DNA of 64,000 nucleotides from Fratercula arctica (GCA_947846985.1 CANTUZ010000008.1:29159352-29223351); one strand, 5' to 3'. Counted from the stretch's first letter, positions 13,550 through 27,936 are shown. Translations and numbers: made by a program. Notes: a model not told the origin generated them from the sequence alone.

Positions 13550-13589
13550 GGCTGATCTGGCCTATGGGCCGTATGTTTGACACCTCTAG
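13550..13589 (+). mobile_element. Candidate hAT DNA-transposon terminus (Charlie-like)
   Basis: The stretch contains CTGGCCTATGGGCCGTATG followed by TTTGACACCTCTAG. This resembles the right-hand end of widespread vertebrate hAT elements, whose inverted terminal repeat in the other orientation begins CAGGGGTGTCAAA. It also carries the typical GGCCC..GGGCC palindromic core just inside the end. The trailing CTCTAG fits the TCTAG-like target preference reported for Charlie elements. The element would extend to the left, but I found no convincing left terminus, so this is a short, old fragment. The call rests on remembered family features and about 30 bases. Confidence 0.45.
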
Positions 13590-14749
13590 TATACTGTGTT
13601 ATTGTACCCGGGGGAGGTGACGGGGACTTATTTATAGAGACAGTGTCTGTCAGGGGAAGTTATAAGTGTGATTTGTGTGGGTTAAAATAGGAAGAATATG
13701 TACTCCTATAAGTGGACACTCCCTTGATTTTAGGCATGGTCAGGGTGAGTGCCCTTAATGAATTTTAACAGTTTTCAATTTATTACTTTTTTGTGGGAAG
13801 ATGCAATATTTTTAGAATCTTCAAGTATATCTTTAAACTTGGAGAAGTGACAAGTCCAGGGACTTCTGGGACACTTGAAGCAGATCTAACCTGTCATCTG
13901 TGCCATGAGTAGCTGCAGACGCCACTGCAGAGTTAGTACAAGCGCTACCTCGCTGCAGGGGCGGTGCTCAGCACCCACGCAGCACAAGGGCAATGAGGAG
14001 CCAGGACTACCGAGGTTTTAGTCCTCCTAGCCCCCAAACCACACCAAGCCAGGCTCTCTCTTGCCTGTTAGCTGCCTTCCCTTCGCACCAGAGACATGAA
14101 AACACACGCAAAGCCCTGCACAAACCTGATGTTTTGGAAGATCACTTCTTCCAAAACGCCTTACTATGAAATAAAAAACCACCCTCTGTTAAGGAGGAAG
14201 AAAATATGTCCTGTTGACTTCGTGACAGGGGCCTGGGGCTTCCCCTTGTCTTACTGAATCTGTTCCTACTCTAGTGTAAATTATTTGAGAAGGAAAGTTT
14301 CCTGATATTAGCATTTCACACATCACTGAGCACATTTCTGGTGCTTGAGAAATGGCCAACAAAAATAACTTCCTTGCAGGGTTTAAGTACATAAGATTTA
14401 AAGTAGCCAATGAAGTTTTCAGACTCCTAACACTTCAAACAGAAGAGCTCCAACAGTAAGCATACAGCTTAAAAACTTTAATCAAATGCACTAGTTCACA
14501 GCAAGACGAAGTAGATAAAACAGATGCAAAATTCTAGACCAAGTCGTTCTCACATATGGTAACACCATCCTCTCTTTGGGGAAAGCAATGATGGCAAACA
14601 ATGAAAATGCCCTTATTTAAAAAAATTCCTTAGTGTGTCCAAACTGCCATCTCTGTTTAATCTCAAACTTACAAAAACCAATCCCCTTGGTTAGGAGTCT
14701 GCTGATACTTCAGATTAAAAAAACCCAAACCTCAAAACCCCCACAACTT

Positions 14750-14764
14750 CCCCCCCCCCCCCCC
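14750..14764. repeat. C15 homopolymer run
   Basis: Fifteen consecutive C residues follow ACAACTT. The run sits inside a chance minus-strand frame (14715-14903), where it gives a glycine run. Its length is likely to vary between individuals and sequencing platforms. Confidence 0.9.
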
Positions 14765-16600
14765 AGTTTCCTGGAGTTGCTGCTATGTAGGTTAGGGTGA
14801 GGGAAATTGCTCGAGAAGCTTGTCTCAGATTCTGGTTTCTAATACAGCATACTGGGACAGCATCCTTAAAGGTGGGGTCCAGACTGTGTGAGTCCATTGC
14901 CACGGGTCCCTAATATTTCACCAGAAGTTGGTAATAGACCTGGGACCTCCTGCAGCCTCTGCACGGCAACCACGAAACAGAACTGGCCCACTTGTACTTG
15001 AATTTCCTTTATGACTCCTTACATTTAATCAAAAGATTTTTTTCTTTCTCCAGTCTGGATTGGATGTGGCTCACAATGTCAATGACGAAAAAGCCAATAA
15101 TTCACCTCACTAGTCAGTCCTGCATTTTCTACGTTCATTTATTAAATTAAATTCCAGCTGTTACTATTCATATGCTCTCTCTTGTGTGTACACATCCACA
15201 TTTATCGAAATCGTAATGTTCACCTAAAAGGTAGTACTATTAGGGTGGTCCATTTAAGAGACAGCTTATTAAGTACTGTTTTCCAACAAAAATGAAAGCT
15301 GTGAAGTCAGTACTGCCTAATGTAAAATTAGAAGAATAACAGACTGGTTTCTTCGGCACATGCACCAGCACAGCGCCATTGGGCGGAATGAGACTGCTCT
15401 CTCACGTCTGGTGAAAGTCTGCCCCTTTGGCTGCTGTCATTAGTCCCCTTTTCCTCAGGATTAAATGCATGCAGCAGAGGATTTTGTGGCCAGGAAAAGC
15501 TGTTGGCTCAGAGGACAGGTCGAGGGCTGCAGCACTAGTGCTAGAGGTGAGAGCAGCCGCGTGCCTGTGCTCAGCAAGGCTTGCTTCAGCTCCTCGTGAA
15601 CCTTCTCCTCACAAGCAAGCTGAAGAGGCAGATTTAAGGCTGGTTTGGCTTGCTGACTTTGCAAGAAAGGACACGTAACTTCTGTTCTCTGGAAAACAAG
15701 GAGTCACTCAGTGGTGGTGAACTTAAAAAAAAGCCTACTCCCTACTGCGCTTTGTCTGTCTTATACCCCACGTTTTGAACACTTCAAAATAATACTGGAA
15801 GCTTCTTGGTTTAACTTGCAGGTGCCATTTGCAGGAAGGATCATACCCTGAGCTGGTGCAAACCGGCATAGCTGTATTGGGTCTGGGGAGGGGTCAGACT
15901 TGACACCCCAGCTGAGGATCTGGCCCCTGATGCTGCAGCCATGGGGCAGCAGAAACTCTCTGCGCCAGTGCATATGGAAAACTTGGGGAACACATTATCT
16001 GGATGATCATGCAGCTCTCCAGGCGGCAGATTAGTAACAACTAAACCCAGAGCTCCTCCTGAAACTGAAACAATATCAGCTTTGAGCAAACAGTTGTCCT
16101 AAATGAAAATTCATCCCCTGCTAAATTTAACCAGGTTGCATGACAGCACATATGTGTTGATTTCAGAGAGGTTTCTGAGGCATGAGGGAGATCATAAATA
16201 GGCCCTAACATCTGAGAAAATTAGACAGAAAACACAGTTTTGCTTTCTGTTACACTTTTCTTTAGAATTCAGCTCAGTATCTGCTCTTCCTTAAATGTCC
16301 TGGCACACAGTTTAATTATTAGCATGGTTTCCTTCAGAGGGAATAGAAAGTGGAAAAGGTTATTTTTATTTCAGTGTCATACACAAATTAATGCAAAAAA
16401 ATTATTTGCAAAGTGAGAGTTTTTACCTTCTGCAAACTATGAACCTGGCTGCTGGCACCCCAGGTATTGTGAATTCCTCGTGTGCTTGTTGTGCTTGATG
16501 TCAGGCAGCCACCAGCACTGTCAAGTCAACCATCTCACGTGCGAATGATCACCCAAACAATGTGAATGGTGAATGACACAAAGCCACAGACACAGCTTTC

Positions 16601-16632
16601 CTAACCATGGACCTGAACCTAACCATGGACCT
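16601..16632. repeat. 18-base-period tandem duplication
   Basis: The 14-mer CTAACCATGGACCT occurs at 16601 and 16619, separated by GAAC. This is a small local duplication. Confidence 0.85.
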
Positions 16633-18056
16633 TAGGTGAGACCAGGATAGCTGGGACCTGTGGTGGGGCTGTAACGTCTTCATGCAGTACTGCTGACCCA
16701 AGAATAGAGCTTGCCCTCAATTGCAGGCTTCATCTCTGGGACTCACATCAAGCAGAAACAGAGTTGGAGGAAAATTGTTATGAGAGCAGGACTGAAAAAG
16801 GCTTTCTGTTTGTCTCAGAATAAAGAGTCAGTTGATGCTAGCTTGCCTGGGTGCATGCTCTGGTCTCTAAGCACTGGAAAACAAAGCCCACAGTGCAATA
16901 TTCTGTGGTTTCAACGTGAGCTCTACCACACACAGATAGGATGTACCACCATCCCCCACTGACAATGGCAGGACATGCCCTGAGGAGTTGGGAGCAAAGC
17001 TGAGAAGGTGCTGGGAGCAGAAGGAAGCTGCTGGCAGGTCTCTATCAAGGCAGCGACCTAAGGCAGTCAGGTCTATGTACACAATGCAGTTCCCTTCCCA
17101 TTCCTTTCCGCCTTGTGCACACAACCAGAGGCATTTCCTCAGGGAAGGTCCTGAAGTGCACAGCTCACAGGGATGCTCCTGGCCTGGGGAGCCTGCAGCC
17201 CCCAGCGAGAGCAGGGCTCCACTTCACCCACATCCTGACCATCGTCCAGCAGAGCAAACATCCAGCTGGACACGGAGCACGGCTGCCATTTGTAGGGAAT
17301 ATTAGCCTTACTACACTAACAGTAAAACTTACAATAACTTACAATACTAACAGTTGAAGTTATTTATCTGACTTCTTTTCTGAAATCAAATGAGAGGATG
17401 AGAAAAAGAGCCATTTCAAGAGTAACTGCAGCATATTGGTTTTATATCTGTGATTTCCCCCAGATATACTAAATGATTTGAAAACAGGAAGCATTGTGAA
17501 ATCTTTGCCATCTACAAGTTTGCTTTTCCTCAAGCCTAAAAAAAGCAAAATCCCTAAAAAATTTAAAAAAGTAAAAAATACATTCCTAATAAATGACTAA
17601 TAATCACGATATGAAAACGTGCATCTGATTCACAAATTATTTCCCTGCTTCATCGCATTTCTTTAGAAAGTAATGATGCAGATGGGAAATGTTGCGCTGC
17701 GCGTTGCCTCCCCTTGTGCAGCAGGTCTGAAGAAGCCAGGAGAAGGTGACGCACCCAAAACCAGCCCCTCTTGGGAGTGGAGCAGGGTGATGGGGCCATG
17801 CATCAGCACCGGCACACCGCTCCTTCCTTTCCTCTTTGTCTTATTGGCAGGTACTTACCGTTTTTCCTCTAGCCAGGGTACATACAGCAAGCACTGATCA
17901 AGTAAATAGCGGTATAAAGTAAATGTTAATGTAAAATAACAACATTGACCTTGTCACTGGATAAATCTCTCCACTCAAAATTGAACTGCATTTACCTTAG
18001 TGTTGCCAAACGTTATTTGTAACTGATAAAACACCTTCTCATCTACTCAGGAGGAA

Positions 18057-18110
18057 CACACCAAGGCTATCTCACAGTCAGTGTCAAGAAGACAGGGGCT
18101 CTAACTTTGT
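18057..18110 (+). repeat. Possible MIR/CORE-type SINE relic
   Basis: The words CCAAGG, CTCACAGTCAGTGTCAAGAAGACAG-like spacing and GGGGCTCTAAC fall in the order of the MIR 3' half (CCAAGGTCACACAG, then AGTGGCAGAGC, then an AAC/AGG-type end). The match is spread out with many substitutions and could be chance. It cannot be confirmed without a profile search. Confidence 0.25.
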
Positions 18111-21100
18111 CGCTAGGACAGACTGCAGGTCCCATGTCAAATCATTTATTCTAAGATTCTCAGATTTGAAGTCATTATTCTCAACAAAGCAGTTGATTTG
18201 TTTACAAATCATTAAATAAAGCAAGTAGAAGACATAATTTTTCCTTTAGATTTTTTGGCAACTTTATTTTTTTTTTTTCTGCAGTTTAGATACAAGTAAT
18301 CTGTGTTTTATGTTTCCCCCAGGAGAGAAGTCATCAGCAGTGGTACACTGGGGCTCCTAAATGCCACATACCATGCTGGACCCTCTGGATGCTCAGCATA
18401 AGATATTTTCCATATTTTGAGAGCAACACAAGGAAAGCTTTGGTTTTACATGACAATATTACAAAACTGGAGGGGGTGAGGCTGAATACAAACGCTGTGT
18501 TGTCCTGGGGATTTTGTTGTCTCTTTGTTTGGCCTGGCTCTCAGGTCTGTGGAAGAACATGCAGGTCCTCCAGGTGCTGGAGAACGTGGTGAAAACCCAA
18601 GGCATGAGGGGTCTTTGATGAGGCCAGGGAGGCAGCGAGATGAAGAACAAGGTTTAAAAGAAGTGTGGCCTGAGAAGGGAGGTGAAAGAAAGGAGGGGCA
18701 GGGGACGGCATGGGGGTTTGAGATGCACAGAGGAAGGGTATCTGTGGAGCCTGCTGGCACCAGAGCATGATGTCCTGCATGCCCTGTCCCCTGGGTCCCC
18801 CTGGGCTTGGCAGAGGAACATGATGATTGTGTTGGTGGGCTACTCAAAGTGTGCAAACGTGTTTTCCTTTTACATTTTGCGCTAAAACTGAAAAACCTGG
18901 GCTTTAATATATGAATTTCTGGCTAACTTTCTTGGGGTAGCAGGATTATTAATTTTTTTTGTACAAAAATATTTTAAAGCTTTTATCTCTGTGTATAAGC
19001 TACTTTTTTTTTTCATTTTCCTCATCACCTTAAAGAAAGTTTCACCTGCCATAGAAGCACAAATACCTGTGCTTACTGTTGTAACTGCTAAAACCCACAG
19101 AAAACTTTGCAAAAGGTGCATCTTGGAGGATATTGCGAGACTAACAATCTAAGTCCATGCAGGAGTATGTTTGGATTATGCATAAATAGAGCATAAAGTC
19201 AAACTGAGCTAAACTGAAAATGTTACTATTTGGGAATATGAAATTTCCCCATCTGTTTCCATCACACATGGCTGAGACGATGCTTCAGCATCCCCAAAGG
19301 AATGTCTCTGTTAGGGGGAAAATGTTTTCCACTCAAAGCTTCTGAATAGTCAGATTTTAAAATTTAATTGAATTTCATTTTTTAAGGAAAAGTCCAAGTC
19401 ACAGAAGGACCACTAAAAAGACCTGAAACAGTTTTGATGGGGAAAAAAAAAAAGAAGTCAAAATCCCACAGATAAATCAGATTCCACAGGAATCATGCTG
19501 ACTCGTGCTTCCAGACTTTCCTAGAAACGTCAGCTGCTAATGAGAAGATCTGGCCAGTCTCTTCTAGGATACTCGGGGTTCGAACTCTCCAATAACAGGT
19601 AAGGGACATTTACTCAATGCACTTCATCCCTTAAACCAAGATAATGCTCTTGGCAAAGAAACACATTCAAATCTAAAGGGAACAGTCTGCATCTCCTTAG
19701 GGTTCTACGTGAAGAAAGGAAAAAAGAACAAGAATTTACTCCTCCCCTGGGTCAAAATCTTAGTTTACCCCAAGAAAACATATATGCTTTCCATGCAATG
19801 TAATTACAAGTCAGCTGAGAAACTTGGAATGAAGGAAAGCAGATCCATACATTGGCAAATTCATGTAGTCCCTCAGCTTTGAGGGATGCCAACAAATCCA
19901 TTACTGCAATAGTATTTTGCACTGAGAGAGTCCCACTTCAGGATTTACAGGCTTAATATAAGGAACTTAGGCTGGAAAGGAAAAAAATTCCCCTCCCATT
20001 CACTATTTCCAATGGAAAAGGATTTTTCCCAAGTGAAAAGTAAATTGCTGAGAAAATGCAATTGAAATGATTAAAATTGCTGAAGGTTTTTCCCCTTAAT
20101 TTTGTTCCCATCCTTCTCCCCACAAAATTCACACGATAGCCAATTTCAGAAGATTTTGCTTACTCTTGAATTCCTCCTCCCAAATCATAAATATTTATCA
20201 CGTGAATGGGGTCCTTACAAGTCTCTCACATTTGTGAAAGAAAGCAGTTTGCTGCAGGATTTGACCTTGAAAATCTTCTCCAGTCTCATTGACAGGAGCC
20301 AATGCTATTTTTCCTTTTTAATAGCCTTGGAAACTTGTGCCAGACAGACAAAACAGCCAGACAGACCACACGCAGACTATTAAAAACAGTTAAGGGTGTG
20401 TGATTTTGGTATCGGGACATAATGGCCGCTACATTACGGGTAAATGGGAGGTCATAGGGCAGGAGAGGGGATTGTTCATTAATGAACATAAATAATGAAA
20501 GGACATTGGAACATGGTTAATTCAACACAAAAGGGCAGTTTCTTCAGTTAGGAAATGGAATCAATTGTCTGAATAATGGAGGAATTAGAAAACACCATCA
20601 ACCTTTTAAGTTTTGGATTCCTAAGCAGCTATTAGACTTGGATGTCAGAAAAAACATTACAGTATTGCCTAAAAAGCAAGAGGGTAGATTGTATGAGCTA
20701 TCACCATCTCTTCCGCAAGTGCCTGTACTGAAATAACTAAAGTGCCCATAGCCCCCCAGCACAGACCTCTGCCATAAACACACACTGTACAACGTACACA
20801 GATAAATACCAAGCTTCATTTTATGCTGGACATGGCAACACTGAAGAAGCAACATAGCCCAAGGCAGGGAATGGACCAGGAAGCAAGAGGCAACACTGCT
20901 TTGGCCAGCTCTGCTGTGAGAAGCAGGAGGAGGCATTTTGTTTCCCTGCATCTGTGCTTTCCTCCTCCGCATCTTCTGTTGAATCTGTAAGAGTGCCCGG
21001 TCACGGGGCTTGCGGCAAAGACCTGACTCACATCCAGCCTTTGAGACAGGCATAGGAAGTGCAGAACTTCCACACGCTTCTTTGCTGCACCCAGAGCACT

Positions 21101-24100
21101 GTTACCTTGCAGTTGCTCCTTTGACTGTCCCTGACCTTTTAAAAATAACAAACAACAAACTCAACATGAAAATTGATGACTCTGAGGGCAGCCAAAGAAA
21201 GTGGGAATCTCAGCCAGCTGCCAGAGGTGGGCTTGCTCTTACTCTTATTGAGGAGAGACAATTTCCGACAGTTTCGATGAGTGTTGGATTACCATCTAGG
21301 GATGAATCCGACTCCCACATTAAATTACCCCTAGCCAGTGCACAGCCCCTATATAAAGATATCAACAGAGGAGACTGAAACCTTCCCGAGAAGCCACATT
21401 GACAAGACCAGAAAAGAGCACGCATAAATACCTCAGGATTGGCATTATTTCTTGTGGCACAGAAAGAATCCCTGGGTCCATATGATCACTGTGGCCCACT
21501 GAATTCATCAACCAAGAAAAGGGAAAGTCAGCAAATCCTGCAGGACAGAGGACCTCCTGGTCCGATAGCCAAGGAAGCTGACCTGGTCAGGAAATCCACT
21601 GCCTGCCCCTTCTTTACCAGAATCTCCCCTCCTGCCCCTTTATTTTCCCATGGAGGTTTTGATTAAAATGAGGCAAAAAAGATGTTTTTGTCAGAAATTT
21701 CCTTGGTTTCCCAAGTCTGTATGGTGAAACACAAAGACGTTTTGGCCAGGTCTCCTACTTCGTCTCACTTCTCTGACACACAATAGAGTCCCATTCTGGT
21801 GGCAGGAAGCAATTACTCATGGTATCTCTGGCAAAGGAACGTTTCCATTGAAAATGGCTTTTGGAAAACTTACTTGTTTTCCATTGGCCTTAAAAAGACC
21901 ACTGACTGAAAAGGCCTCTCCATCTGAAATCCTGGTTTAAGGTCAGGAGCCTTGTCTGAATTCACCAACATCTCAGTATCACTGAAGGAAGGGACGGTTT
22001 CCCAAGGATGATTTGGGCTCCTTATCATTTCTTCCCTTTGCCTTCCCCAGCCTACCACATCGTCTCAATCACACCAGGCAACTAGCCCGAATACAGGCCG
22101 CTAAATGAGATCAGCAGCTGCCTGTGCATTAAAAGTCCTATCCCAGGGAAAAAAGAGAAAAAAAAAGGCCTTAAATATTGTTCAGGATGCAAAAAAATGG
22201 GCTTGTATCACAAAGCAGAAGAAATATTTTCCATCACCACAATGAAATATTTATTAATAGCAGACACTAAATAATCTAGCACAGACTTGTTCACGAGAGT
22301 GCAGATTTTAGCTGGAGTCTCTGAGAACCAAAGCCCATTTAATTGTAATGAATAATAGCACAGATTTCCTATATTTGGGCTCATATTTTGCAAAAAGTGT
22401 TAGCAAATAAACATGGATATTCCCAAACTATGAATATTTAGTTAAGTTCTATTCTGATGTTTCTTGTTCTGAATATTACTTTATGAATTATTAAATTGCA
22501 ACCAATTTTCATAAGGATGAATTTTTTTGTTTGCAAAAATTGCTACTTTCTTCCACCTGGAGCTAAATCCACTACACATAGAGACAACTAGAGGCAATAT
22601 ATTCTTGAAAAGGAACATAAGATCTGAGCCAAAGTATATATCGGATGAAAACCAGAAACGCTACTTTTGGTTTGAGTGTCATACACCCATAATGGCTTCA
22701 GACAAATGAAGATTTTTACCAAATGGCTTACTAGTATTAAAAGTTCATGAGTAGAAATTTGTTTAGTTGAGCTTATACTACTGACCAAGCATTTTCACAT
22801 TATTTGCACCTTGTGTTTGACCAGAAATACGCAAAAAACCATTCCAAATGTGGAGTGTAGGGGACAGGCAAAAGGGGCCTTGCAATAAGAAACCAAGTGC
22901 TCTCCACACACCGGTCACTGCGCTGGGAGAAGCAGCCCCGTCCTGGGCTGCTGCATGGCACTGAGAAGCCCAGCTCTCGCTGGGTGGTGGGGGGAGCCAA
23001 GAACACATGCCCAGGTGGAAACCCGCACCCTGCTCTGAAACACCAACCTTCCCTCACCGCACTTCCTTAAAACTCTCCCGCTCTTTCTTTCCTTTGAGAC
23101 TGGACACTGCCAGGGGCAGCAACTCTTCCCTGTGGGTTTATATGAGACCCAAGAAAATGATTATGGCCTCATGAGAGCTTCATCTATGCCCATCTACTCA
23201 GTGGGGATGAGGGGTGCTCATGACGCAACGGCACTACTAGCAGCGAGACAGACAGAGAACAGACCTCCAGCAGCTGAATTCTCTGGGGGGAGAGGAAGGG
23301 GATACTTTTAAACTTACATAACAAAAGTATCATCTATGGTAAGCATTAAATGATGGTCACAACAGAGGTGTAAAAGTGCAGAGGATTAACACCAACACCA
23401 TTTCACCGAGTGAGAGTCAGCGACTTGCACTCTTGCACCCAGAACTATCCCTACAGTCATCATAGAGGCACAGTGCAAATACCTTTTACTCCTGTAGGAA
23501 ACATTTTTCTAATATTGAGCCTATACAGAGAAGGGAGAAAAAGAAGATACATGTGCCTATAGCTGCAATTTCCCCATGCGCAGCCTACTGCTCAGGCCTG
23601 TGGGCACATACTAATGATGCCAAGTGCCAAGCCTTTGCTGCTGCTTGCACGGCAACTTGCATGGCATGGCTTATAGCGTTTCATGATTTATTTCTTAAAA
23701 AAATGGCATTATTTGACAAGTACCAAGTGCCAGTGGCAAACCTATTTAAGCACTCTACCGCTGGGTTGTGTTGGAAGCTTAGGCCAGGCTAATAAGTACC
23801 TTACAAGTGTCCTGCCTATTTTAACATGCCATATACAAAGCTGCAAATCAGCCTGACGGCATGGAGAAGCCTCCGATTAGACAGCAAACTTCACTTTCTG
23901 TCCTTTTTAAGTGTAACATTTTCATTCTCACACATGTGCATGCTCATTTGGGAAGCATCTGACTCGTTCTGGCATCAGATTTGGACACCTTAACGCGTGC
24001 ATCTTCCTCACAGTCTCATAGCACTGAATAACACATGAAGCTGCATTTGTCGAGAGGTCTGCTCAGTTCAGCCTGGGCGGGTGAAGAGGCAGATATTTAT

Positions 24101-27100
24101 TTACGCTGCTGCCAAGAGGGGTGAGACCCTGACGGCCTGGTGCAGGGTGTGTGGTGCCGGACTGTAAGCTGAGCCGTTGGTTGCAGGGCAAATCCTCGCA
24201 GTTCAAGGCACTGACTGCTCAGCTGGAGCCGATGCCCATTCTTGTCTTCAAGCCTTGTAGAGGTCAGCACTGTTGGGGGCAACAGAAATGGCTGCCCTTT
24301 GCTAGCACTTCTCACCTGGTATCTGCAAAGCAGTTGTATTCAGAACAAGAAACCACAATGCCTCTGTGATGTCTGTCAGCAAATGCTGACTTTCAGTAGC
24401 AAGTTTCTAGTGATAAGCACAGATTTATTTGACAAACCGTGTCCTGTCGTAGAAAGAAAACCAAACCCTTCCTGCAGGGGAAACCCATCCTTTAATGTTA
24501 GATAGTTTAGGGTTAGGCCTACATTGCCTTCTCTCCCCCCTACATTAATACACTCTGCAAGAGATACCAGGAGTAAAGTGATAGCTAGGTCATTCCTACA
24601 GCACAGAATAGATTTTGAATGGAAAATCACATAATTTTCTTGTATAAACAAGTCCAAAATGCATTTAAAGGATAGGTTTGGGTTTTTTCAGCTTGCAAGA
24701 GGGTTTTAATTTTTTTTTCCTCTCCACATGAACTGCCAACTAAACTGAGAAGCAGAAATCCTAAATAAAAGTTAAAAAACAACCACCAACTGTTTAGAAA
24801 CCGAAAAAGAAACTCTACTAGGAAATCAGCCCTTTTAAGACGGTGTTCCAGTAAGATGCCAGGGACGGGTCACTTGGTTGTCTCATTGGAATAACCACTT
24901 TTTAAGTTTTCAGAATAAAATATATGAGGTTGGGCATCCAAGAGGGCTAGTACAGGGCTCAGATTTTAACACAAACAGAGGGTAATCTGGTCTGGCGCAG
25001 TCTGGTCACTGCAGCAGTGTATCTGAAGGTTAGGTTTTATGTTTATTAGCATCATCCAGATGGCGTTTTATGTCCTTAATAACTTTGTCCCTGACTAAGC
25101 CATGAACCTACTGTTTGACAAACACTGTACGAAATACCCATCAGCAGAAAAGTCATTTTGTAACGAGGGGTAGAGACGGTATGTTTAAGATGCTTGCAAT
25201 TTACTTCTGTGTACCTGTCACCTTTTGCTGTGTACAGTTAACATTGTGAAGTACTTTAAGCAGCCGTCCTTAAACTAAGGGGTCTGGGCAAATGAATTTG
25301 GTATGTTTGCCGACTCCTGGGAGCCCTGCAGCTCCTCCCAGCACGCTGCTGAGTGGCGTTGGCTCCTCCTTGGCTGCTCACACCCCGGCCCCTCTGCATG
25401 CTTGGCCCCGCCAAGGAAGGATGGACAAGGCTTTGGCACAGCCTGGCTTCCGTCCACCCCATGTGCCTTGCACCATGCCGAGCAATTCACACGAAGAATC
25501 TTGAGCTCAGAGGTTATCTACAAGTTGGGGCAAAACCACTTTTTTCACAAAGCTGTCATGACAATTCAATTTTCTCTGCTCACAGAGTGCTTTGCAATCC
25601 CCGAGGGGAACATGTTCTGTACTTCATTAGCAGAGATATCTTATCTCCGACATGTTGTCCCAAACACCGTATGCCTCACAGAATCTCCAGGATTTACTGT
25701 ATTTTGATGACAGACAGGAAAGCGCCACTTCTAATTAGTGTGACTTGTGAGTTTGTGTGAAAAACTATTTTAGTTTCTAATTGTTAAAATAAAAGGACTG
25801 CTGACACTTATTTTTGCAAGACTGCCCTTGCCCCATAGGACAGCTCTACAGCCCAGGAGCTTCTTCCAGCACGTCAAAGGTGTACAAGTTTTTCACTTTC
25901 AATCTAAACTCAAAAATGCTTTATTTCTTCCTAGCTGCAAAAACACAGTCAAAACATTCCCCTGGAACAAGCAGGAGCTCTCACATGTTTGCAGAGAGCA
26001 AAGGCTTGAGCACAGCCCGCGCCGGGAGCTGGGGTGGGCCGGGCAGCCTGCTGAGCGCAGCCCCCCACATGGCTCCCCTCAAGACATGAGCCTTCACACG
26101 CTCATGGCGGCTTGTGCAGCTGTGTGATTTCGTACCCAGGCAGCCTTGTGCGTAAATGCCTACATGACATTTAAAACCCAAGCTGTGGCCAGCTATCGTA
26201 TACCCGATCAAACGTATGGACTAGAAGATAATGAGTTTAAACAATCCAGGAGACTCTGCATACTTGTTCCGCTGGTTTACTGAACTAATTTGAGTTAAAT
26301 TGGTTCCGCCTCATGATTCAGACAAGACCAGAATGAATGTTAGCAGCACTTTTGGTGTTTCATGACACAATTTACTTCGAATTAAAGCAACTGGAAAAAA
26401 CCTTGTGCTCAGGGAAGTATGTATGTATCGCTGTTGAAGCAGACACTGGCAGTAGTGACATCAGCATGTTTTTTTAAGCATACGTTCGTCTTTTGCAGGG
26501 ATATTTTGAGACCCTAAAAATGTCACTACAGAACTGTCCCAGTTTTTGATTTTGAAAATGTCACCTGTGTCATCATTGGAACTGGGCTGTTATTTCCAGA
26601 ACTAACCATTTGGGGAACGGTTTATGCAAAACCTAAACCTTAGCACCAGCTCTGCAGCAAAAGAGAGAAGGCAAAAGTGCTGGCGCTCGCACTGGCGCTG
26701 GAGTCATCCAGGAATTGGCTGGCTTACCTCAGGCCAGCCTTTCACTTGCCAGAATTCAGAAATTCACATTTCTTTTCAAATTTGCTATTTTCTTTAAGCA
26801 TTCATTTTGAACGTGACCAGCTGTTCTCAGAACAGGGATCTGGAGCCATATTCTATATTTTTAGAGCAGGCATCTTTCCTGTTAAAAAGAAAGATGAGAA
26901 ACTCCAAATTAGAATATGGTTAGGAGGAACAGAAGAAAATTCACAAGCGCAAAGCTGCTGCTGTTCACCCAAAAGGCTCGCAACAAAGATACAGGGCGAC
27001 TTTTCTGATGCTAACAATGGCTTACCCGAAACAGGAGCAGAAAAGAAGCCAGGGTAACCACACAACAAACAAATAGCTTACTGGGAGCCCCAGCATTCGA

Positions 27101-27936
27101 TGTCATGATTAGCTAAAAGTACCAAAAGGGGCAGCCCCACCCCTGGTACAGGCTCCTGCTCATCCCTTGGGTCAGCACCAACACTGACACAACTGTCTCA
27201 GGGACTAGATCAAGGATATCATCAAGCTACAGACTAACCTGGCAAAAAAAATCCAGTTTTGGACAGACCAAGTCACTCAGCTGCTCCACACTGTATATAC
27301 TGGTGCTGTCACAATGACTGGGGTCAGACTGGGAAAACAGGACTGGGATGGACAGTATGACTAGCATTTTTGGCAGCAAATGTGCAACCCGAGTAAAATT
27401 ACCATGCATTTCCAACAGCACTGGAAATAATGAAGCCTGAGCTTGCAGTGCCTTGGGCTGTGAGCTGCTAGTCAAGTGTTGCAGGTACCTGGCCCGTACA
27501 GTACAGCTTCTCCAGGCACACTCATCCTCTGATGCCTGGCAACATGCGTGTTCATACCACATCCTTTCCATCTGTCAAAACTGACAGAGCCTTTCTGCTC
27601 TAACCAACTACATATATTCCTAAAACTCGTAGGAAATTAATTATCCTTGAGACCTTTACTGCTTCAACCAAGTTGGCTGAGGACAGCCAACAGCTTCTAC
27701 TGCCTGTGAATGTGGTAAAAAATATACAAAACAACATTAATAAGCAATCCCATATCCTTAACAAATCATCCAGTGGAAGAACCAAAACAACATGAACACT
27801 CCCCACACCCCTCACCAACACCAGGCTCAAGGGAAATGTATTTAGAAGACTGTCCCTGGGGCACTGTCTCCAAAATACCTTTGTCTTGAGTGGTCACTTC
27901 CCTCAAGAGGTCCCCAGCTCCTTCAGAGGTCAGCAA
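18111..27936. other. Gene-free unique sequence
   Basis: No coding region can be supported. Frames of 136 codons (18446-18856, minus), 151 codons (20598-21053, minus), 122 codons (21010-21378, plus), 134 and 135 codons (25303-25707 and 25353-25760, plus) and 126 codons (26677-27057, plus) overlap frames on one or both strands and show no domain. The pieces 25310-25460 and 26010-26080 are locally GC-rich without dense CpG. The stretches 19190-19460, 19980-20090 and 21640-21900 are rich in GAAAAT/ATTTTC-type words and may be worn-out repeat. Confidence 0.55.

Larger units (their letters stand above)
13590..18056. other. Gene-free unique sequence
   Basis: I see no gene here. The longest frame is about 105 codons (16988-17305, plus), opposite an 85-codon minus frame (16867-17124), with no family resemblance. 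There are two small repeats, the C15 run at 14750 and an 18-base-period duplication at 16601-16632. The rest is unremarkable unique sequence. Confidence 0.55.

Noticed and set aside
19570..19590. Box B-like GGGTTCGAACTC suggesting a tRNA gene or tRNA-derived SINE
   Set aside because: No matching box A, acceptor stem or cloverleaf can be built from the flanking bases.
20598..21053. 151-codon minus-strand open frame
   Set aside because: Cysteine- and serine-rich chance peptide, overlapped by another minus-strand frame at 20816-21151, with no motif.
21345..21362. CCCTATATAAAGAT as a TATA box
   Set aside because: No gene, CpG-rich promoter or initiator follows; such words are common by chance in 64 kb.
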